In this document: piece after piece, positions 51,789-60,278 of the stretch
Layout: each line of letters begins with the position of its first letter
Position numbering within the stretch: position 1 is the first letter of the stretch
Origin: an uncultured bacterium
GTDB taxonomy: Bacteria > Cyanobacteriota > Vampirovibrionia > Gastranaerophilales > Gastranaerophilaceae
Direction: 5' to 3'
Length of the DNA stretch: 64,000 nucleotides
Assembly: GCA_902797965.1 (NCBI GenBank)
Contig: CADBUY010000015.1
Span: 1-64,000, forward strand
Notes under the pieces: model-generated
Told to the model about the DNA's origin: nothing
Databases searched by the model: none
The model's input: the letters and a program-made list of their open reading frames with translations, nothing else
Position numbers and translations under genes: made by a program

Positions 51789-52217
51789 ATGAGACACCAA
51801 ACAAAAAAACATACGCTTGGTAAAGCACAAGACCAAAGAAAGGCTTTGTTGCGTTCTCTTTGCACCGAACTTATTACTTATGGAGAAATAAAAACAACTA
51901 TGGCTAGAGCAAAAGCTCTTCAACCATACGCTGAAAATGTTATCTCTATGGCTAAGAAAGGTGATTTGAACTCAAGAAGACTTGCAGGTCGTTACATTTT
52001 CGATAAAGAAATCGGACAATTTATTGATACTGCAACAGGTGAAGTGTTTGAAACTAAGCAAGACGGTAAAAAACTTGCACCACAAACAGTTTTAAGAAAA
52101 TTATTTAGCGTAATCGGCGTTAAATATTCTTCAAGACAAGGTGGTTATACAAGAATCTTCAGACTTCCGCCTCGCAGAGGTGATGCTTCTGAGATGGCAT
52201 TAATTCAATTGGTATAG
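51789..52217 (+). CDS. rplQ: 50S ribosomal protein L17
   Basis: The 142-aa protein begins MRHQTKKHTLGKAQDQRKAL, with RSLCTELITYGEIKTTMARAKALQPYAE (in parts) and the end GGYTRIFRLPPRRGDASEMALIQL. An insertion of about 20 residues lies near 65-85. AAAGGAA precedes the ATG. It ends three bases before truA. Confidence 0.98.
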   Translation: MRHQTKKHTLGKAQDQRKALLRSLCTELITYGEIKTTMARAKALQPYAENVISMAKKGDLNSRRLAGRYIFDKEIGQFIDTATGEVFETKQDGKKLAPQTVLRKLFSVIGVKYSSRQGGYTRIFRLPPRRGDASEMALIQLV

Positions 52218-52220
52218 TTA

Positions 52221-53051
52221 ATGCGATACGCTCTGGATGTTCAGTATAGGGGCAAAAATTATGCAGGAAGCCAAATTCAGTTTGTAAATGGCAAGCAAAT
52301 TGAAGAACCTACAATACAAGGTGAACTTGAAAGAGCATTAAGCACATTGATACGCGATAGCCGGTGTAAGCCGGAGTCGGGACACGAGAGTGTTCCGAGC
52401 ATGGCGAACACTACGGCAAAGCGAATAAATAAACAAGACCGACAGGTTAAAACAATCTTCTCCGGAAGAACCGATAAAGGTGTTAACGCAATTGGGCAGG
52501 TTATTCATTTTGACACAGATAAAGAAATTGTTGCTTCAAGTTTTATCTATCATATAAATGAAATACTTCCTGCTGACATCTCGGTTGACAATTTGAGAAT
52601 TGTTCCCTCTTCGTTTCATGCTCAAAAGTCTGCGAAGGCGAGATATTACAAATATGAACTTATTAACAGACGTTATAAACAAGCGTTTGACGGTGATATC
52701 TTAAGAGTAAAGTACGAATTGGATGTAGAGCGGATGCAAACCGCTTTGAACTTCTTATTGGGAGAACACGATTTTTCAAGTTTCAAAAGTTCCGGAACGC
52801 TAAACCCGAGCAAAGTTTGTACATTAACCAAAGCTGAAGTTGAAAAACAAGGCGACAGAGTTTATATCCATCTTGTAGGAAATCGTTTTCTTTATAATAT
52901 GGTAAGAACTATAGTCGGTACGCTTCTTGAGATAGAAGGTCACAAACTCCCTGTGGAGTATATGAAAGAAGTCCTTGAAGCACATGACCGCCGCAAGGCT
53001 GGGCAAACAGTAAGTCCCTTTGGACTTACATTAATTAAAGTGGAATACTGA
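52221..53051 (+). CDS. truA: tRNA pseudouridine synthase A with in-frame palindromic insertion
   Basis: TruA makes pseudouridines 38-40 in the tRNA anticodon arm. The catalytic Asp85 sits in SGRTDKGVNAIGQVIHF. Other signatures are ALDVQYRGKNYAGSQIQF, FHAQKSAKARYYKYEL and VGNRFLYNMVRTIVGTLLEI. Between STLI (residue 44) and VKTIFSGRTD (76) there are about 31 extra residues (from RDSRCKPESG to INKQDRQ) that the family lacks. They are encoded by a GC-richer palindromic stretch of 93 bp. The frame is kept, so the enzyme may tolerate the insert in a loop ahead of the active-site strand. The gene starts three bases after rplQ. Confidence 0.95.
   Translation: MRYALDVQYRGKNYAGSQIQFVNGKQIEEPTIQGELERALSTLIRDSRCKPESGHESVPSMANTTAKRINKQDRQVKTIFSGRTDKGVNAIGQVIHFDTDKEIVASSFIYHINEILPADISVDNLRIVPSSFHAQKSAKARYYKYELINRRYKQAFDGDILRVKYELDVERMQTALNFLLGEHDFSSFKSSGTLNPSKVCTLTKAEVEKQGDRVYIHLVGNRFLYNMVRTIVGTLLEIEGHKLPVEYMKEVLEAHDRRKAGQTVSPFGLTLIKVEY
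52360..52417 (+). repeat. Palindromic element inside truA
   Basis: Outer arms GCCG-GTGT (52360-52367) and ACAC-TA-CGGC (52408-52417) pair with a two-base bulge; a central hairpin GGGACAC-GAGA-GTGTTCC (52379-52396) lies inside. The layout (outer stem plus central hairpin) recalls elements A-C, and the whole insert (about 52353-52445) is a multiple of three. Confidence 0.7.
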
Positions 53052-53142
53052 TTGTGAAAATATTGTGAATCGGTTTTATAACCTCGAATAACGGCTCACT
53101 AATCGCTATTCCCGAAGTACAGAAACAAGAAGGAAAAAGAAA

Positions 53143-53586
53143 ATGTCAAATAAAACATATTCAGCAAAGCCTCTTGAAGTAGAAAGAAAATGGTATTTAA
53201 TCGACGCTGAAGGAGAAATCCTTGGTCGCTTAGCTACTCGTGTTGCAAACATTTTAAGAGGTAAAAATAAACCTGAATACACTCCAAATGTTGATACAGG
53301 CGATTTCGTTATTGTTATCAACGCTGAAAAAGTGTTAGTTTCAGGTAATAAAGAAACAGATAAAATCTATTATCATCACACAGGTTATCCGGGTGGATTA
53401 AAAGCAGCTTCTGTAAAAGAAGTTCGTGAAAAAGATGCAACTAAGTTAATTGAAAAAGCTGTTAAAGGTATGTTACAACACAATACTTTAGGCGATACTC
53501 AATTCACTAAGTTAAAAGTTTACACTGGTTCTGAGCATCCTCATGCTGCTCAAAAGCCAATTTTGTTAGAAAAGGAGGCTAAGTAA
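53143..53586 (+). CDS. rplM: 50S ribosomal protein L13
   Basis: The 147-aa protein has [20 protein letters not shown], the loop [22 protein letters not shown] and a [10 protein letters not shown] helix, all standard. AAGGAAAAAG precedes the ATG. It follows truA after a 91-bp gap with an imperfect hairpin near 53083-53113. Its stop is two bases before the rpsI start. Confidence 0.99.
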   Translation: MSNKTYSAKPLEVERKWYLIDAEGEILGRLATRVANILRGKNKPEYTPNVDTGDFVIVINAEKVLVSGNKETDKIYYHHTGYPGGLKAASVKEVREKDATKLIEKAVKGMLQHNTLGDTQFTKLKVYTGSEHPHAAQKPILLEKEAK

Positions 53587-53588
53587 TT

Positions 53589-53987
53589 ATGGCAGATTCT
53601 AAAGAAATTATGGCAACAGGCAGAAGAAAATGCGCTATCGCAGTTGTTAAACTTGTAAAAGGTAAAGGCAGAATTTTCGTTAACGGAAAGAAATTGGCTG
53701 ATTATATCGGCAACATGCCATCAGTAGAAATGATGATGTACAGACCTTTAGTTCTTACTGAAAACCAAGAAAAATATGATGTTAGAGCAAAAGTTGTAGG
53801 CGGCGGTATCGTTGCTCAGGCAGCTGCTATCAGACATGGTATTTCAAGAGCATTACTTAAATCTAACGAAGAATACAAAAATGTTCTTAAAGCAGAAGGT
53901 TTGTTAACTCGTGATGCACGTGTTAAAGAACGTAAGAAATACGGTAGAAAAAGAGCTCGTAAGAGATTCCAATTCTCAAAGAGATAG
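53589..53987 (+). CDS. rpsI: 30S ribosomal protein S9
   Basis: The 132-aa protein begins with MATGRRKCAIAVVKLVKGKG after seven extra residues, has VVGGGIVAQAAAIRHGISRAL and ends KKYGRKRARKRFQFSKR, whose terminal KR contacts P-site tRNA. AAGGAGG lies at the end of rplM. It is the last gene of the operon; a terminator follows. Confidence 0.99.
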   Translation: MADSKEIMATGRRKCAIAVVKLVKGKGRIFVNGKKLADYIGNMPSVEMMMYRPLVLTENQEKYDVRAKVVGGGIVAQAAAIRHGISRALLKSNEEYKNVLKAEGLLTRDARVKERKKYGRKRARKRFQFSKR

Positions 53988-54030
53988 GGGTAAATGTAAG
54001 GGATTTATTGCAAATACCCTCAATATATAC

Positions 54031-54061
54031 AAAAAAGAACTCCAAAAGGGGTTCTTTTTTT
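54031..54061. terminator. Terminator of the ribosomal operon
   Basis: AAAAAAGAACTCC (54031-54043), loop AAAA, GGGGTTCTTTTTTT. A long stem with a T-run; it also works towards the minus-strand XRE gene. Confidence 0.9.
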
Positions 54062-54072
54062 GTTGAGATATT

Positions 54073-54294
54073 TTAAATTCCGAAGCATAAAATATGTGGT
54101 TTTGTTTTTAACCCTTCTGATAATATAAAAACATAAGATAACGGCAAGTTGACTGCACTGCCATTTTCAATTTTTATTAAATATTGTTCTCTGATTTTAG
54201 TTTTTTGTGATAATTCTTTAATTGTAATATTCATTTTTTCCCTTTGTTTTCTAACATTTTCACCAAATATTTTTAAAACTTCATCTTCAGTCAT
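54073..54294 (-). CDS. Small XRE-type helix-turn-helix regulator
   Basis: The 73-aa protein is a single Cro/CI-like HTH domain: GENVRKQREKMNITIKELSQ, KTKIREQYLIKIENG and LPLSYVFILSEGL. AAGGA lies five bases before the ATG. It is divergent from another XRE gene 68 bp away, and the two may form a regulatory pair. It has no partner toxin or phage gene nearby. Confidence 0.88.
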   Translation of the reverse strand: MTEDEVLKIFGENVRKQREKMNITIKELSQKTKIREQYLIKIENGSAVNLPLSYVFILSEGLKTKPHILCFGI

Positions 54295-54310
54295 GTTATT
54301 CCTTTCTTAA

Positions 54311-54365
54311 TATGGACTTATAGGTCGAATTGTTATTAATATAATATGGAATAATAGACCATATG
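54311..54365. promoter_or_regulatory. Shared promoter/operator between two XRE genes
   Basis: TATAAT (54340-54345) serves the plus strand gene, ending 17 bases before its ATG, without a Shine-Dalgarno. ATATGG...CCATAT (about 54344-54364) forms an inverted repeat over the likely transcription start, and a further ATATGG lies at 54310-54315. These are plausible operator half-sites. Confidence 0.45.
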
Positions 54366-54572
54366 TCAAGATTAAAATTATTAGGAAACAATATCAAAAA
54401 ATTCAGGAAAGCAAAAGGGTACAGGCAGATTGATATAGCAACTGCTATGGATTTATCAGAAGATTATATTTGTCGAGTAGAAAATGGTTTAAAGTTTTTA
54501 AGCCTTAGAAAATTATTTCAACTTGCTGACATTTTAGAAGTTAAAATGACTGACTTGATTGATTTTGATTAG
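54363..54572 (+). CDS. Small XRE-type helix-turn-helix regulator
   Basis: The 69-aa protein is a compact Cro/CI-like domain: LGNNIKKFRKAKGYRQIDIA, TAMDLSEDYICRVENGLKFL, LRKLFQLADILEVKMTDL. It is of the same type as the divergent 54073 gene but clearly different in sequence. The inverted repeat in the intergenic region overlaps its start codon, so it is probably autoregulated. A repeat field of ~760 bp follows. Confidence 0.9.
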   Translation: MSRLKLLGNNIKKFRKAKGYRQIDIATAMDLSEDYICRVENGLKFLSLRKLFQLADILEVKMTDLIDFD

Positions 54573-54832
54573 GGGTAAATTCAAAGTAGTAGGGTAGACT
54601 TTAGTCTACCTATAAAAACTCTCTTCCTTAACCTACCTCTCAAGAAACGTGACATTTGTCTTGACCTGTTCGCATTAAACGTGTCTATGCAAAAAGACTT
54701 GAATAAAATTATTGTTTTCAAGTCTTTTAGGCTTCGCACTCTGCTCACAGGTCGCTAGTTACCTTTCTTTCGGCAGAGTCCCAAGGGAGGGGGTGTTAAT
54801 TATGATTGAATAAGTTTCAATATACACCCCAC
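54573..54832. other. Gene-free hairpin-rich tract
   Basis: It holds GGTAGACT-TT-AGTCTACC (about 54593-54610), AAAAGACTTGAA...TTCAAGTCTTTT (about 54692-54729, a likely terminator) and ACTCTGC...GCAGAGT (about 54738-54780). No gene is seen. Confidence 0.7.
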
Positions 54833-55163
54833 CTAACCTCCCCTATTGAGGGGAGGTACAAAACTACTACTAACGAGCCTCATAATGACAACATTTGCAC
54901 CCTCTCCTTTTGAGGAGAGGGTTGGGGTGAGGTTTATTCTTTCCCTCCCTAGTTAGGGAGGGTTGGGGAGGGTGTTAATGAGTTTTGATTGTATTAGTTT
55001 TAACAAACACCCCACCTAACCTCCCCTACTGAGGGGAGGTACAAAACTACTACTAACGAGCCTCACAATGACAACTAACCTCCCCTACTGAGGGGAGGTA
55101 CAAAACTACTACTAACGAGCCTCACAATGACAACATTTGCACCCTCTCCTTTTGAGGAGAGGG
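54833..55163. repeat. Array of palindrome-bearing repeats
   Basis: Three copies of a unit beginning ctaacctcccct, with the hairpin CCTCCCC...GGGGAGG and the tail acaaaactactactaacgag, start at 54833, 55016 and 55075; the last two are in tandem at 59 bp. Copies 1 and 3 run on into a second hairpin CCTCTCC-TTTTGA-GGAGAGG. CCCTCCCTA-GT-TAGGGAGGG lies between copies 1 and 2. No coding potential is seen up to gdhA. Confidence 0.85.
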
Positions 55164-55333
55164 AGCAAATACTTTATGACAAACCAAAATATACTTACCC
55201 CTCCCCACCATATAAAAATTTTATAAAGTTTTTGTAATTTCTATTGCAATTAAAAAAAAAATATTGTATAAAGGGGTAAATAAGGGATTAAAAATCTCCT
55301 TTGTAAGACAATAGATAAGAGGATTAGAGAAGT

Positions 55334-56683
55334 ATGAACGAATACATAACTAGGGTACTTAATGACGTAGAGAAGAAATACGCTTGTGAACCTGAATATT
55401 TACAAGCAGTTAAAGAAGTTTTATGTTCTGTTGAACATTTGGTTGATAAACATCCTGAATACGAAAAATTAGCCATTTTAGAAAGAATGGTTGAACCTGA
55501 AAGAATCATATCATTCAGAGTTCCTTGGGTTAATGATAAAGGTGAAGTCAAAGTTAATAAAGGCTTCAGAGTTCAATTCAGTTCTCTTATAGGTCCTTAT
55601 AAAGGCGGTTTGCGTTTTCACCCTACAGTAAACCAAAGTATTATGAAATTTTTAGGTTTTGAGCAAATATTTAAAAACGCTTTAACAGGTTTGCCTATAG
55701 GCGGCGGTAAAGGCGGAAGTGATTTTGATCCAAAAGGAAAATCTGATAATGAAATTATGAGGTTCTGCCAAAGTTTTATGACAGAATTATACAGACATAT
55801 CGGTCATGACGTTGACGTTCCTGCCGGTGATATTGGTGTAGGCGGACGAGAAATCGGATATTTATTCGGTCAATACAAAAGAATTAGAGATGCTTATGAG
55901 GGCGGTGTGTTAACAGGTAAATCAATATGCTACGGCGGTTCTTTAGGCAGAACAGAGGCTACAGGGTTTGGATTAGTTTTCTTCACAAGAGAAATGCTTA
56001 AAACTAAAGGCGAAAGTTTCCAAGGTAAAACAGTTACAATCTCCGGTTCAGGTAATGTTGCAATTTATGCTTGCCAAAAAGCTCAGGAATACGGTGCAAA
56101 TGTTGTTGCAATGTCTGATTCAAACGGCTGTATCTACGATAAAAACGGAATTGATTTACCACTAATTAAAGATATTAAAGAAGTTAAACGCGGAAGAATT
56201 AAAGAATATTTGGATAAACATCCTGATGCCGAGTATATGGAAAGAACATCTGAAGATTCTCCAATCTGGACGATTAAAACCGATATCGCGCTTCCTTGTG
56301 CTACTCAAAACGAAGTTACTCTAAACTCTGCTAAAAAACTTGTTGAAAACGGAGTTTTAGCTGTAGCAGAGGGCGCTAATATGCCTTGCACACAAGAAGC
56401 AACAGATTACTTACTTGAAAAAGGTGTTTTGGTAGGTCCTGCAAAAGCTGCAAATGCCGGCGGTGTTGCAACATCAGCTATTGAGATGAGTCAAAACAGT
56501 ATGAGATATTATTACACATTTGATGAAGTTATAGAAAAACTTGATTGCATTATGGTTAATATATTCAATGCTTGTCGAGATAATGCAGAAAAATACGGAT
56601 GTGCAGGTAACTACGTTGCTGGTGCAAATCTTGCCGCGTTTGACAAACTTGCTGAAGCAATGAAATGCCAAGGTATTGTATAA
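55334..56683 (+). CDS. gdhA: NADP-specific glutamate dehydrogenase
   Basis: GdhA makes glutamate from 2-oxoglutarate and ammonium with NADPH, the main ammonium entry under plentiful nitrogen. The 449-aa hexameric-type protein shows KGGLRFHPTVNQSIMKFLGF, the catalytic-lysine loop GLPIGGGKGGSDFDPKGKSD, PAGDIGVGGREIGYLFGQYK and the dinucleotide fold ISGSGNVAIYACQKA. The motifs match the NADP type rather than the NAD type. AGAGAAGT precedes the ATG. A terminator follows. Confidence 0.98.
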   Translation: MNEYITRVLNDVEKKYACEPEYLQAVKEVLCSVEHLVDKHPEYEKLAILERMVEPERIISFRVPWVNDKGEVKVNKGFRVQFSSLIGPYKGGLRFHPTVNQSIMKFLGFEQIFKNALTGLPIGGGKGGSDFDPKGKSDNEIMRFCQSFMTELYRHIGHDVDVPAGDIGVGGREIGYLFGQYKRIRDAYEGGVLTGKSICYGGSLGRTEATGFGLVFFTREMLKTKGESFQGKTVTISGSGNVAIYACQKAQEYGANVVAMSDSNGCIYDKNGIDLPLIKDIKEVKRGRIKEYLDKHPDAEYMERTSEDSPIWTIKTDIALPCATQNEVTLNSAKKLVENGVLAVAEGANMPCTQEATDYLLEKGVLVGPAKAANAGGVATSAIEMSQNSMRYYYTFDEVIEKLDCIMVNIFNACRDNAEKYGCAGNYVAGANLAAFDKLAEAMKCQGIV

Positions 56684-56701
56684 ATTATTTATTTTAAGAA
56701 T

Positions 56702-56735
56702 AAAAAAGCCGAGCTTTAAAGAGTTCGGCTTTTTA
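56702..56735 (+). terminator. Terminator of gdhA
   Basis: AAAAAGCCGAGC and GTTCGGCTTTTT pair around an 8-base loop, with one mismatch, followed by ATTTAT. Confidence 0.9.
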
Positions 56736-56785
56736 TTTATGTTCTTTCTGATATAATTAAACTATAGGGAGATGTTTTAACAATA

Positions 56786-57400
56786 ATGAAAAAGGGATTA
56801 TTTATAACATTTGAGGGCGGTGACGGCTGCGGTAAGACAACTCAGATAGAACTTTTGAATAAATATTTATCTGGTAAAGGATATAAGACTTTGCTTACAA
56901 GAGAACCCGGAGCAAAAGGTTTGGGTGAAAAACTTAGAGAGATATTATTAAATTATGACGGTGAAGTTTCTCCAAATTGCGAGTCATTTTTGTTTCTTGC
57001 TGACAGAGCGCAACACGTTGACTGCATAATTAAACCTGCCTTAGAAGATGGTAAAATTATATTATGCGACCGCCACACTGATTCAACTGTAGCATACCAA
57101 GGTTATGGCAGGGGACTTAATTTAGAAAGAATATACCAACTAAATACTATTGCAACTAGCGGTCTGAAGCCTGATTTAACAATAGTTCTTGACGTTGATG
57201 TTGAAACATCCATGAAAAGAGTCGGAAAAGAAAAAGACCGCATGGAATCAGCCGGAATTGAGTTTTTTAAAAGAGTTAGACAAGGTTTTTTAGAGATTGC
57301 AAAAAAAGAACCGCAAAGAGTGAAAGTTATTAATTCCTCTGATACAATAGAAAATATACATAAACAAATTGTGGAGTTGGTTGAAATTTGCAAAAATTAG
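56786..57400 (+). CDS. tmk: Thymidylate kinase
   Basis: Tmk phosphorylates dTMP to dTDP. The 204-aa protein has the P-loop GGDGCGKTT (11-19), the TREPGAKGLGEKLREILL segment that binds dTMP, and DRHTDSTVAYQGYGRGL with the DRx motif. The usual Tyr/Phe contacts are present. GGGAG precedes the ATG. It is followed by a small hairpin repeat and prfB. Confidence 0.97.
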   Translation: MKKGLFITFEGGDGCGKTTQIELLNKYLSGKGYKTLLTREPGAKGLGEKLREILLNYDGEVSPNCESFLFLADRAQHVDCIIKPALEDGKIILCDRHTDSTVAYQGYGRGLNLERIYQLNTIATSGLKPDLTIVLDVDVETSMKRVGKEKDRMESAGIEFFKRVRQGFLEIAKKEPQRVKVINSSDTIENIHKQIVELVEICKN

Positions 57401-57401
57401 C

Positions 57402-57436
57402 CCCCTCCCCAAACCCTCCCCCAAAGGAGAGGGAAT
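57402..57436. repeat. Single GC-rich hairpin repeat
   Basis: CCCTCCCC...AAAGGAGAGGG is related to the units at 54833-55163 and 47291-47312. It lies directly after the tmk stop codon. Confidence 0.6.
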
Positions 57437-57486
57437 TATAATTGTTAAATATAATCAATAGATTATTACAGGAGTAATTGTAGTTT

Positions 57487-58548
57487 ATGAATGTAGAAGA
57501 AATAAAAGAACGTATAAATAAAAATAAAGATTGTGTAAATCTCAATCTACTTCTTGATGAACAAAAAAAAATTGAACAACAATTACAGTCACCCGAAGTT
57601 TGGTCTAATCAGAATTTAGCCAACGAACTTGGTCAGAAAGTTCGTGAGATAAAAGATACAATAGAAAAATTTACCCGTTGGGAAAGCATTATAGAGGATG
57701 CTCAAGCTGCACAAGAGATTGGTGATGAAGAGCTTATAAAAGAAAGCGAATCTCAACTTGGTTTGTTAGAAAAAGAACTGGATAAATACGATATACAAAA
57801 AATGTTATCAGGAGAATATGATGAAGCAGACGCATTTTTGACAATAAATGCAGGAGCTGGCGGAACGGATGCACAGGATTGGGCAAGCATGCTTCTTCGA
57901 ATGTATACACGCTGGGCAGAAACAAAGGGATGGAAAGTTGAATTAATCGATAAATCCGATGGTGAAGAAGCCGGCATTAAATCTGCAACGATTAAGATTA
58001 CAGGAAAATATGCTTACGGATACTCAAAGGCAGAAAAAGGGGTTCACAGACTTGTAAGAATATCCCCATTTAATGCTAACGGAAAACGTCAGACAAGTTT
58101 TGCATCATGTGAAGTTTCACCAATTATCCCTGATTATGAAAAAACTATTATAATTCCTCCTGAAGATTTGGAAGTTGATACAATGCGTTCAGGCGGAGCC
58201 GGCGGACAGAATGTTAATAAAGTTGAAACTGCCGTAAGGATTTTGCACAAACCTACAGGAATTGTTATAAAATGCCAGCAAGAACGCTCTCAACTTCAAA
58301 ACAAAGAAAATGCAATGCAAATGCTGGCTTCTAAACTGCTTGAACTCCGACAAAGAGAACACGAGAAGAAACTTGCAGAACTAAAGGGTGAAGCATTTGA
58401 CATAAACTTCGGTTCGCAAATTCGCTCTTACGTTTTTCATCCGTACAAAATGGTTAAAGACCACAGAACAGGGTTCGAGATGGGCAATGTTGATGCCGTT
58501 ATGGATGGTGATTTAGACGGATTTATTGAAGCGTACTTAAAGGGATAA
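57487..58548 (+). CDS. prfB: Peptide chain release factor 2 (no programmed frameshift)
   Basis: RF2 ends translation at UGA and UAA. The 353-aa protein has the stop-codon recognition motif SPF (193-195) and the catalytic GGQ (239-241) in [12 protein letters not shown]. In many bacteria prfB contains a CUUUGA frameshift site about 25 codons in; here the N-terminus ([18 protein letters not shown]) is encoded without interruption from one ATG, so this autoregulatory frameshift is absent. The N-terminus is about nine residues shorter than in E. coli. AGGAG lies about 13 bases upstream. Confidence 0.97.
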   Translation: MNVEEIKERINKNKDCVNLNLLLDEQKKIEQQLQSPEVWSNQNLANELGQKVREIKDTIEKFTRWESIIEDAQAAQEIGDEELIKESESQLGLLEKELDKYDIQKMLSGEYDEADAFLTINAGAGGTDAQDWASMLLRMYTRWAETKGWKVELIDKSDGEEAGIKSATIKITGKYAYGYSKAEKGVHRLVRISPFNANGKRQTSFASCEVSPIIPDYEKTIIIPPEDLEVDTMRSGGAGGQNVNKVETAVRILHKPTGIVIKCQQERSQLQNKENAMQMLASKLLELRQREHEKKLAELKGEAFDINFGSQIRSYVFHPYKMVKDHRTGFEMGNVDAVMDGDLDGFIEAYLKG

Positions 58549-58550
58549 AA

Positions 58551-59198
58551 TTAAGCCTCATATTCGTATTTACCTTCAGGAGCTTCCGCTTCGGATTTTG
58601 CATAAGCAGCCGCAGCTTTGCTTGCACTTGAGGTTTTAAATGTTCCGTCATCAGATTGTTCTACTTTTGTATCTGATTTTTGTTCTTTTGTTTTGGCATG
58701 CTCTTTACAGTAATCAATATACTCTTTGTAAGTAACTTTATCATCACTATTGGCATCCATTGCTTCGTCGTACTTGGAATCGCCGCGTTTTGCATAAACA
58801 TTACTTGAACCATCTGTTGGTTTAACATCTATCGGAGTAATTGAATTTGATTTGGAATCAGTTTGATGATTTATTAAGTTCTTACTAATATTTTCGGAAG
58901 CTTTTTCATTTGCCTGCAAAGTCCGATAATTATTAGCTTGTTCAACCATTTTCACCATTTGTTTTGGTGAAATATCATTTTCTTTACAATAATCTCTAAA
59001 TTCGTCAAAAGAAACAACGCCATCTTCATCAGCATCCATTTCTTTCATGTACATAGGTTCGCCTTTTTTGGCGTAATATGCTGAATTATTATTTAATTTA
59101 TTGGTATTTTGATTTATACCTGATGTTTTTGAATTTATTAATGATGATTGTAAACCGCTCAAAGATGAGGTTGCTACACTATTCAGGGGTAAACTCAT
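58551..59198 (-). CDS. Two-EF-hand protein
   Basis: The 215-aa protein holds two copies of a module: YAKKGEPMYMKEMDADEDG followed by VVSFDEFRDYCKE, and YAKRGDSKYDEAMDANSDD followed by KVTYKEYIDYCKE. The first loop is a full EF-hand (D-x-D-x-D-G...E); the second has D-x-N-x-D-D-K. Calcium binding by at least the first is likely. The rest is Ser/Asn/Lys-rich and poorly ordered; no signal peptide or membrane span. It starts 3 bp after the prfB stop on the opposite strand. The role is unknown. Confidence 0.85.
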   Translation of the reverse strand: MSLPLNSVATSSLSGLQSSLINSKTSGINQNTNKLNNNSAYYAKKGEPMYMKEMDADEDGVVSFDEFRDYCKENDISPKQMVKMVEQANNYRTLQANEKASENISKNLINHQTDSKSNSITPIDVKPTDGSSNVYAKRGDSKYDEAMDANSDDKVTYKEYIDYCKEHAKTKEQKSDTKVEQSDDGTFKTSSASKAAAAYAKSEAEAPEGKYEYEA

Positions 59199-59402
59199 GA
59201 CCTACTGTCCTTTATACACTCTTTACTATATTCATATTATAAATCATTTTTTAAAAGTTTCAAGTGTTGTGTAATATAATTAAGTACACACCTCGGTCAT
59301 TTTAAGTATATATTTCATCATAATTAATTCAACGGATAATAATTTTAGTTTTGAAATTACAAATTCATTCTTATTGTCAAACGCATAAACTAATAGCTGA
59401 AA

Positions 59403-59852
59403 TTACTTTTTACTTTTAGCATATTCAATGGCATCAAATTTATCAGGATTAGCTTCCGGAACAGGAGTAAATACAAGCATCTTACCATCCGCAAAAGAAC
59501 CTGTAATAACACCGTTTTCTGCATGTTTTACATTAAATACTTCTTCAGGTTCCTCTGAACCTCCAAATCTAAATTTTACGGCATTATCCGTCTGCACGCA
59601 TGAAAACGGTAAACCAATACCCATCTCACTGTCCTCTGTGTAACCGGATTTTTCGTCATAAAAAATATAAAAATCTTTGTATGAAATTTTTTGGTCAGGA
59701 GAAGAAATCATATATACACCTTTATGAAAATAAACAGACGCTGCAGTTTGTGAATTCGAAAAAATACTGTTTTTTATACTTGTACATCCGGTTATAAAAC
59801 ACAAAAATATAACAGGTATAATAATCGATAATAATTTTATTACTTTTTGCAT
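59403..59852 (-). CDS. Putative lipoprotein
   Basis: The 149-aa protein has a signal peptide with lipobox FITGC (Cys near residue 23), so it is likely lipid-anchored. The mature part is beta-rich (VYFHKGVYMISSPDQKISY, FYIFYDEKSGY) and ends in a charged helix. I do not recognise the family. It lies upstream of the EF-hand gene on the same strand, 204 bp away. Confidence 0.85.
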   Translation of the reverse strand: MQKVIKLLSIIIPVIFLCFITGCTSIKNSIFSNSQTAASVYFHKGVYMISSPDQKISYKDFYIFYDEKSGYTEDSEMGIGLPFSCVQTDNAVKFRFGGSEEPEEVFNVKHAENGVITGSFADGKMLVFTPVPEANPDKFDAIEYAKSKK

Positions 59853-59924
59853 AAAATTTCCTAAACGACTACTTTAAAATACGAAAAAAAATGAGTGACT
59901 TATTAATCACTCATTTTATATAAC

Positions 59925-60191
59925 TTAAGCTTCTTCGCCTTTATCCTTATTCAGCATACCCTGAAGTTTATTAATAATCTCTTCGCTTTTCTCCTGTGCT
60001 TCAGAGATTAAATCATCTGCTTTTCTTTTTATATCCTGAACTGTTTCGTCTGTTCTATCTGCTAAATCAGATGCCATTTTTCCTAATTGTTCTCTTGTTT
60101 CTTCGCCTGACTTTGGTGCTAATAAAACACCTGCTACTGCACCGATTGCTGCACCAATTGCAAAACCTGCTAAAAATCTTGTTACTGACAT
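59925..60191 (-). CDS. YtxH-like small membrane protein, copy 2
   Basis: The 88-aa protein begins with a glycine-rich membrane segment FLAGFAIGAAIGAVAGVLLA followed by the YtxH hallmark PKSGEETREQL, then a long charged helix. YtxH-type proteins are associated with envelope stress in other bacteria, but the function is unclear. It closes a four-gene minus-strand block in which YtxH-like and DUF948-like genes alternate. Confidence 0.88.
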   Translation of the reverse strand: MSVTRFLAGFAIGAAIGAVAGVLLAPKSGEETREQLGKMASDLADRTDETVQDIKRKADDLISEAQEKSEEIINKLQGMLNKDKGEEA

Positions 60192-60278
60192 AATATTTTC
60201 TCCTTATCTTTACTTACACATTATACGTTTCAATCTTAGTTTAACCGATTGAAAAGTTTTTTGAATTGTCTTATTTGC

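Noticed and set aside
54833-55163. Possible CRISPR array
   Set aside because: Only three copies at unequal spacing, each unit itself palindromic, no constant-length spacers and no cas genes.
57437-57560. Programmed frameshift site in prfB
   Set aside because: No CTTTGA or in-frame stop near codon 25; the reading frame is continuous.
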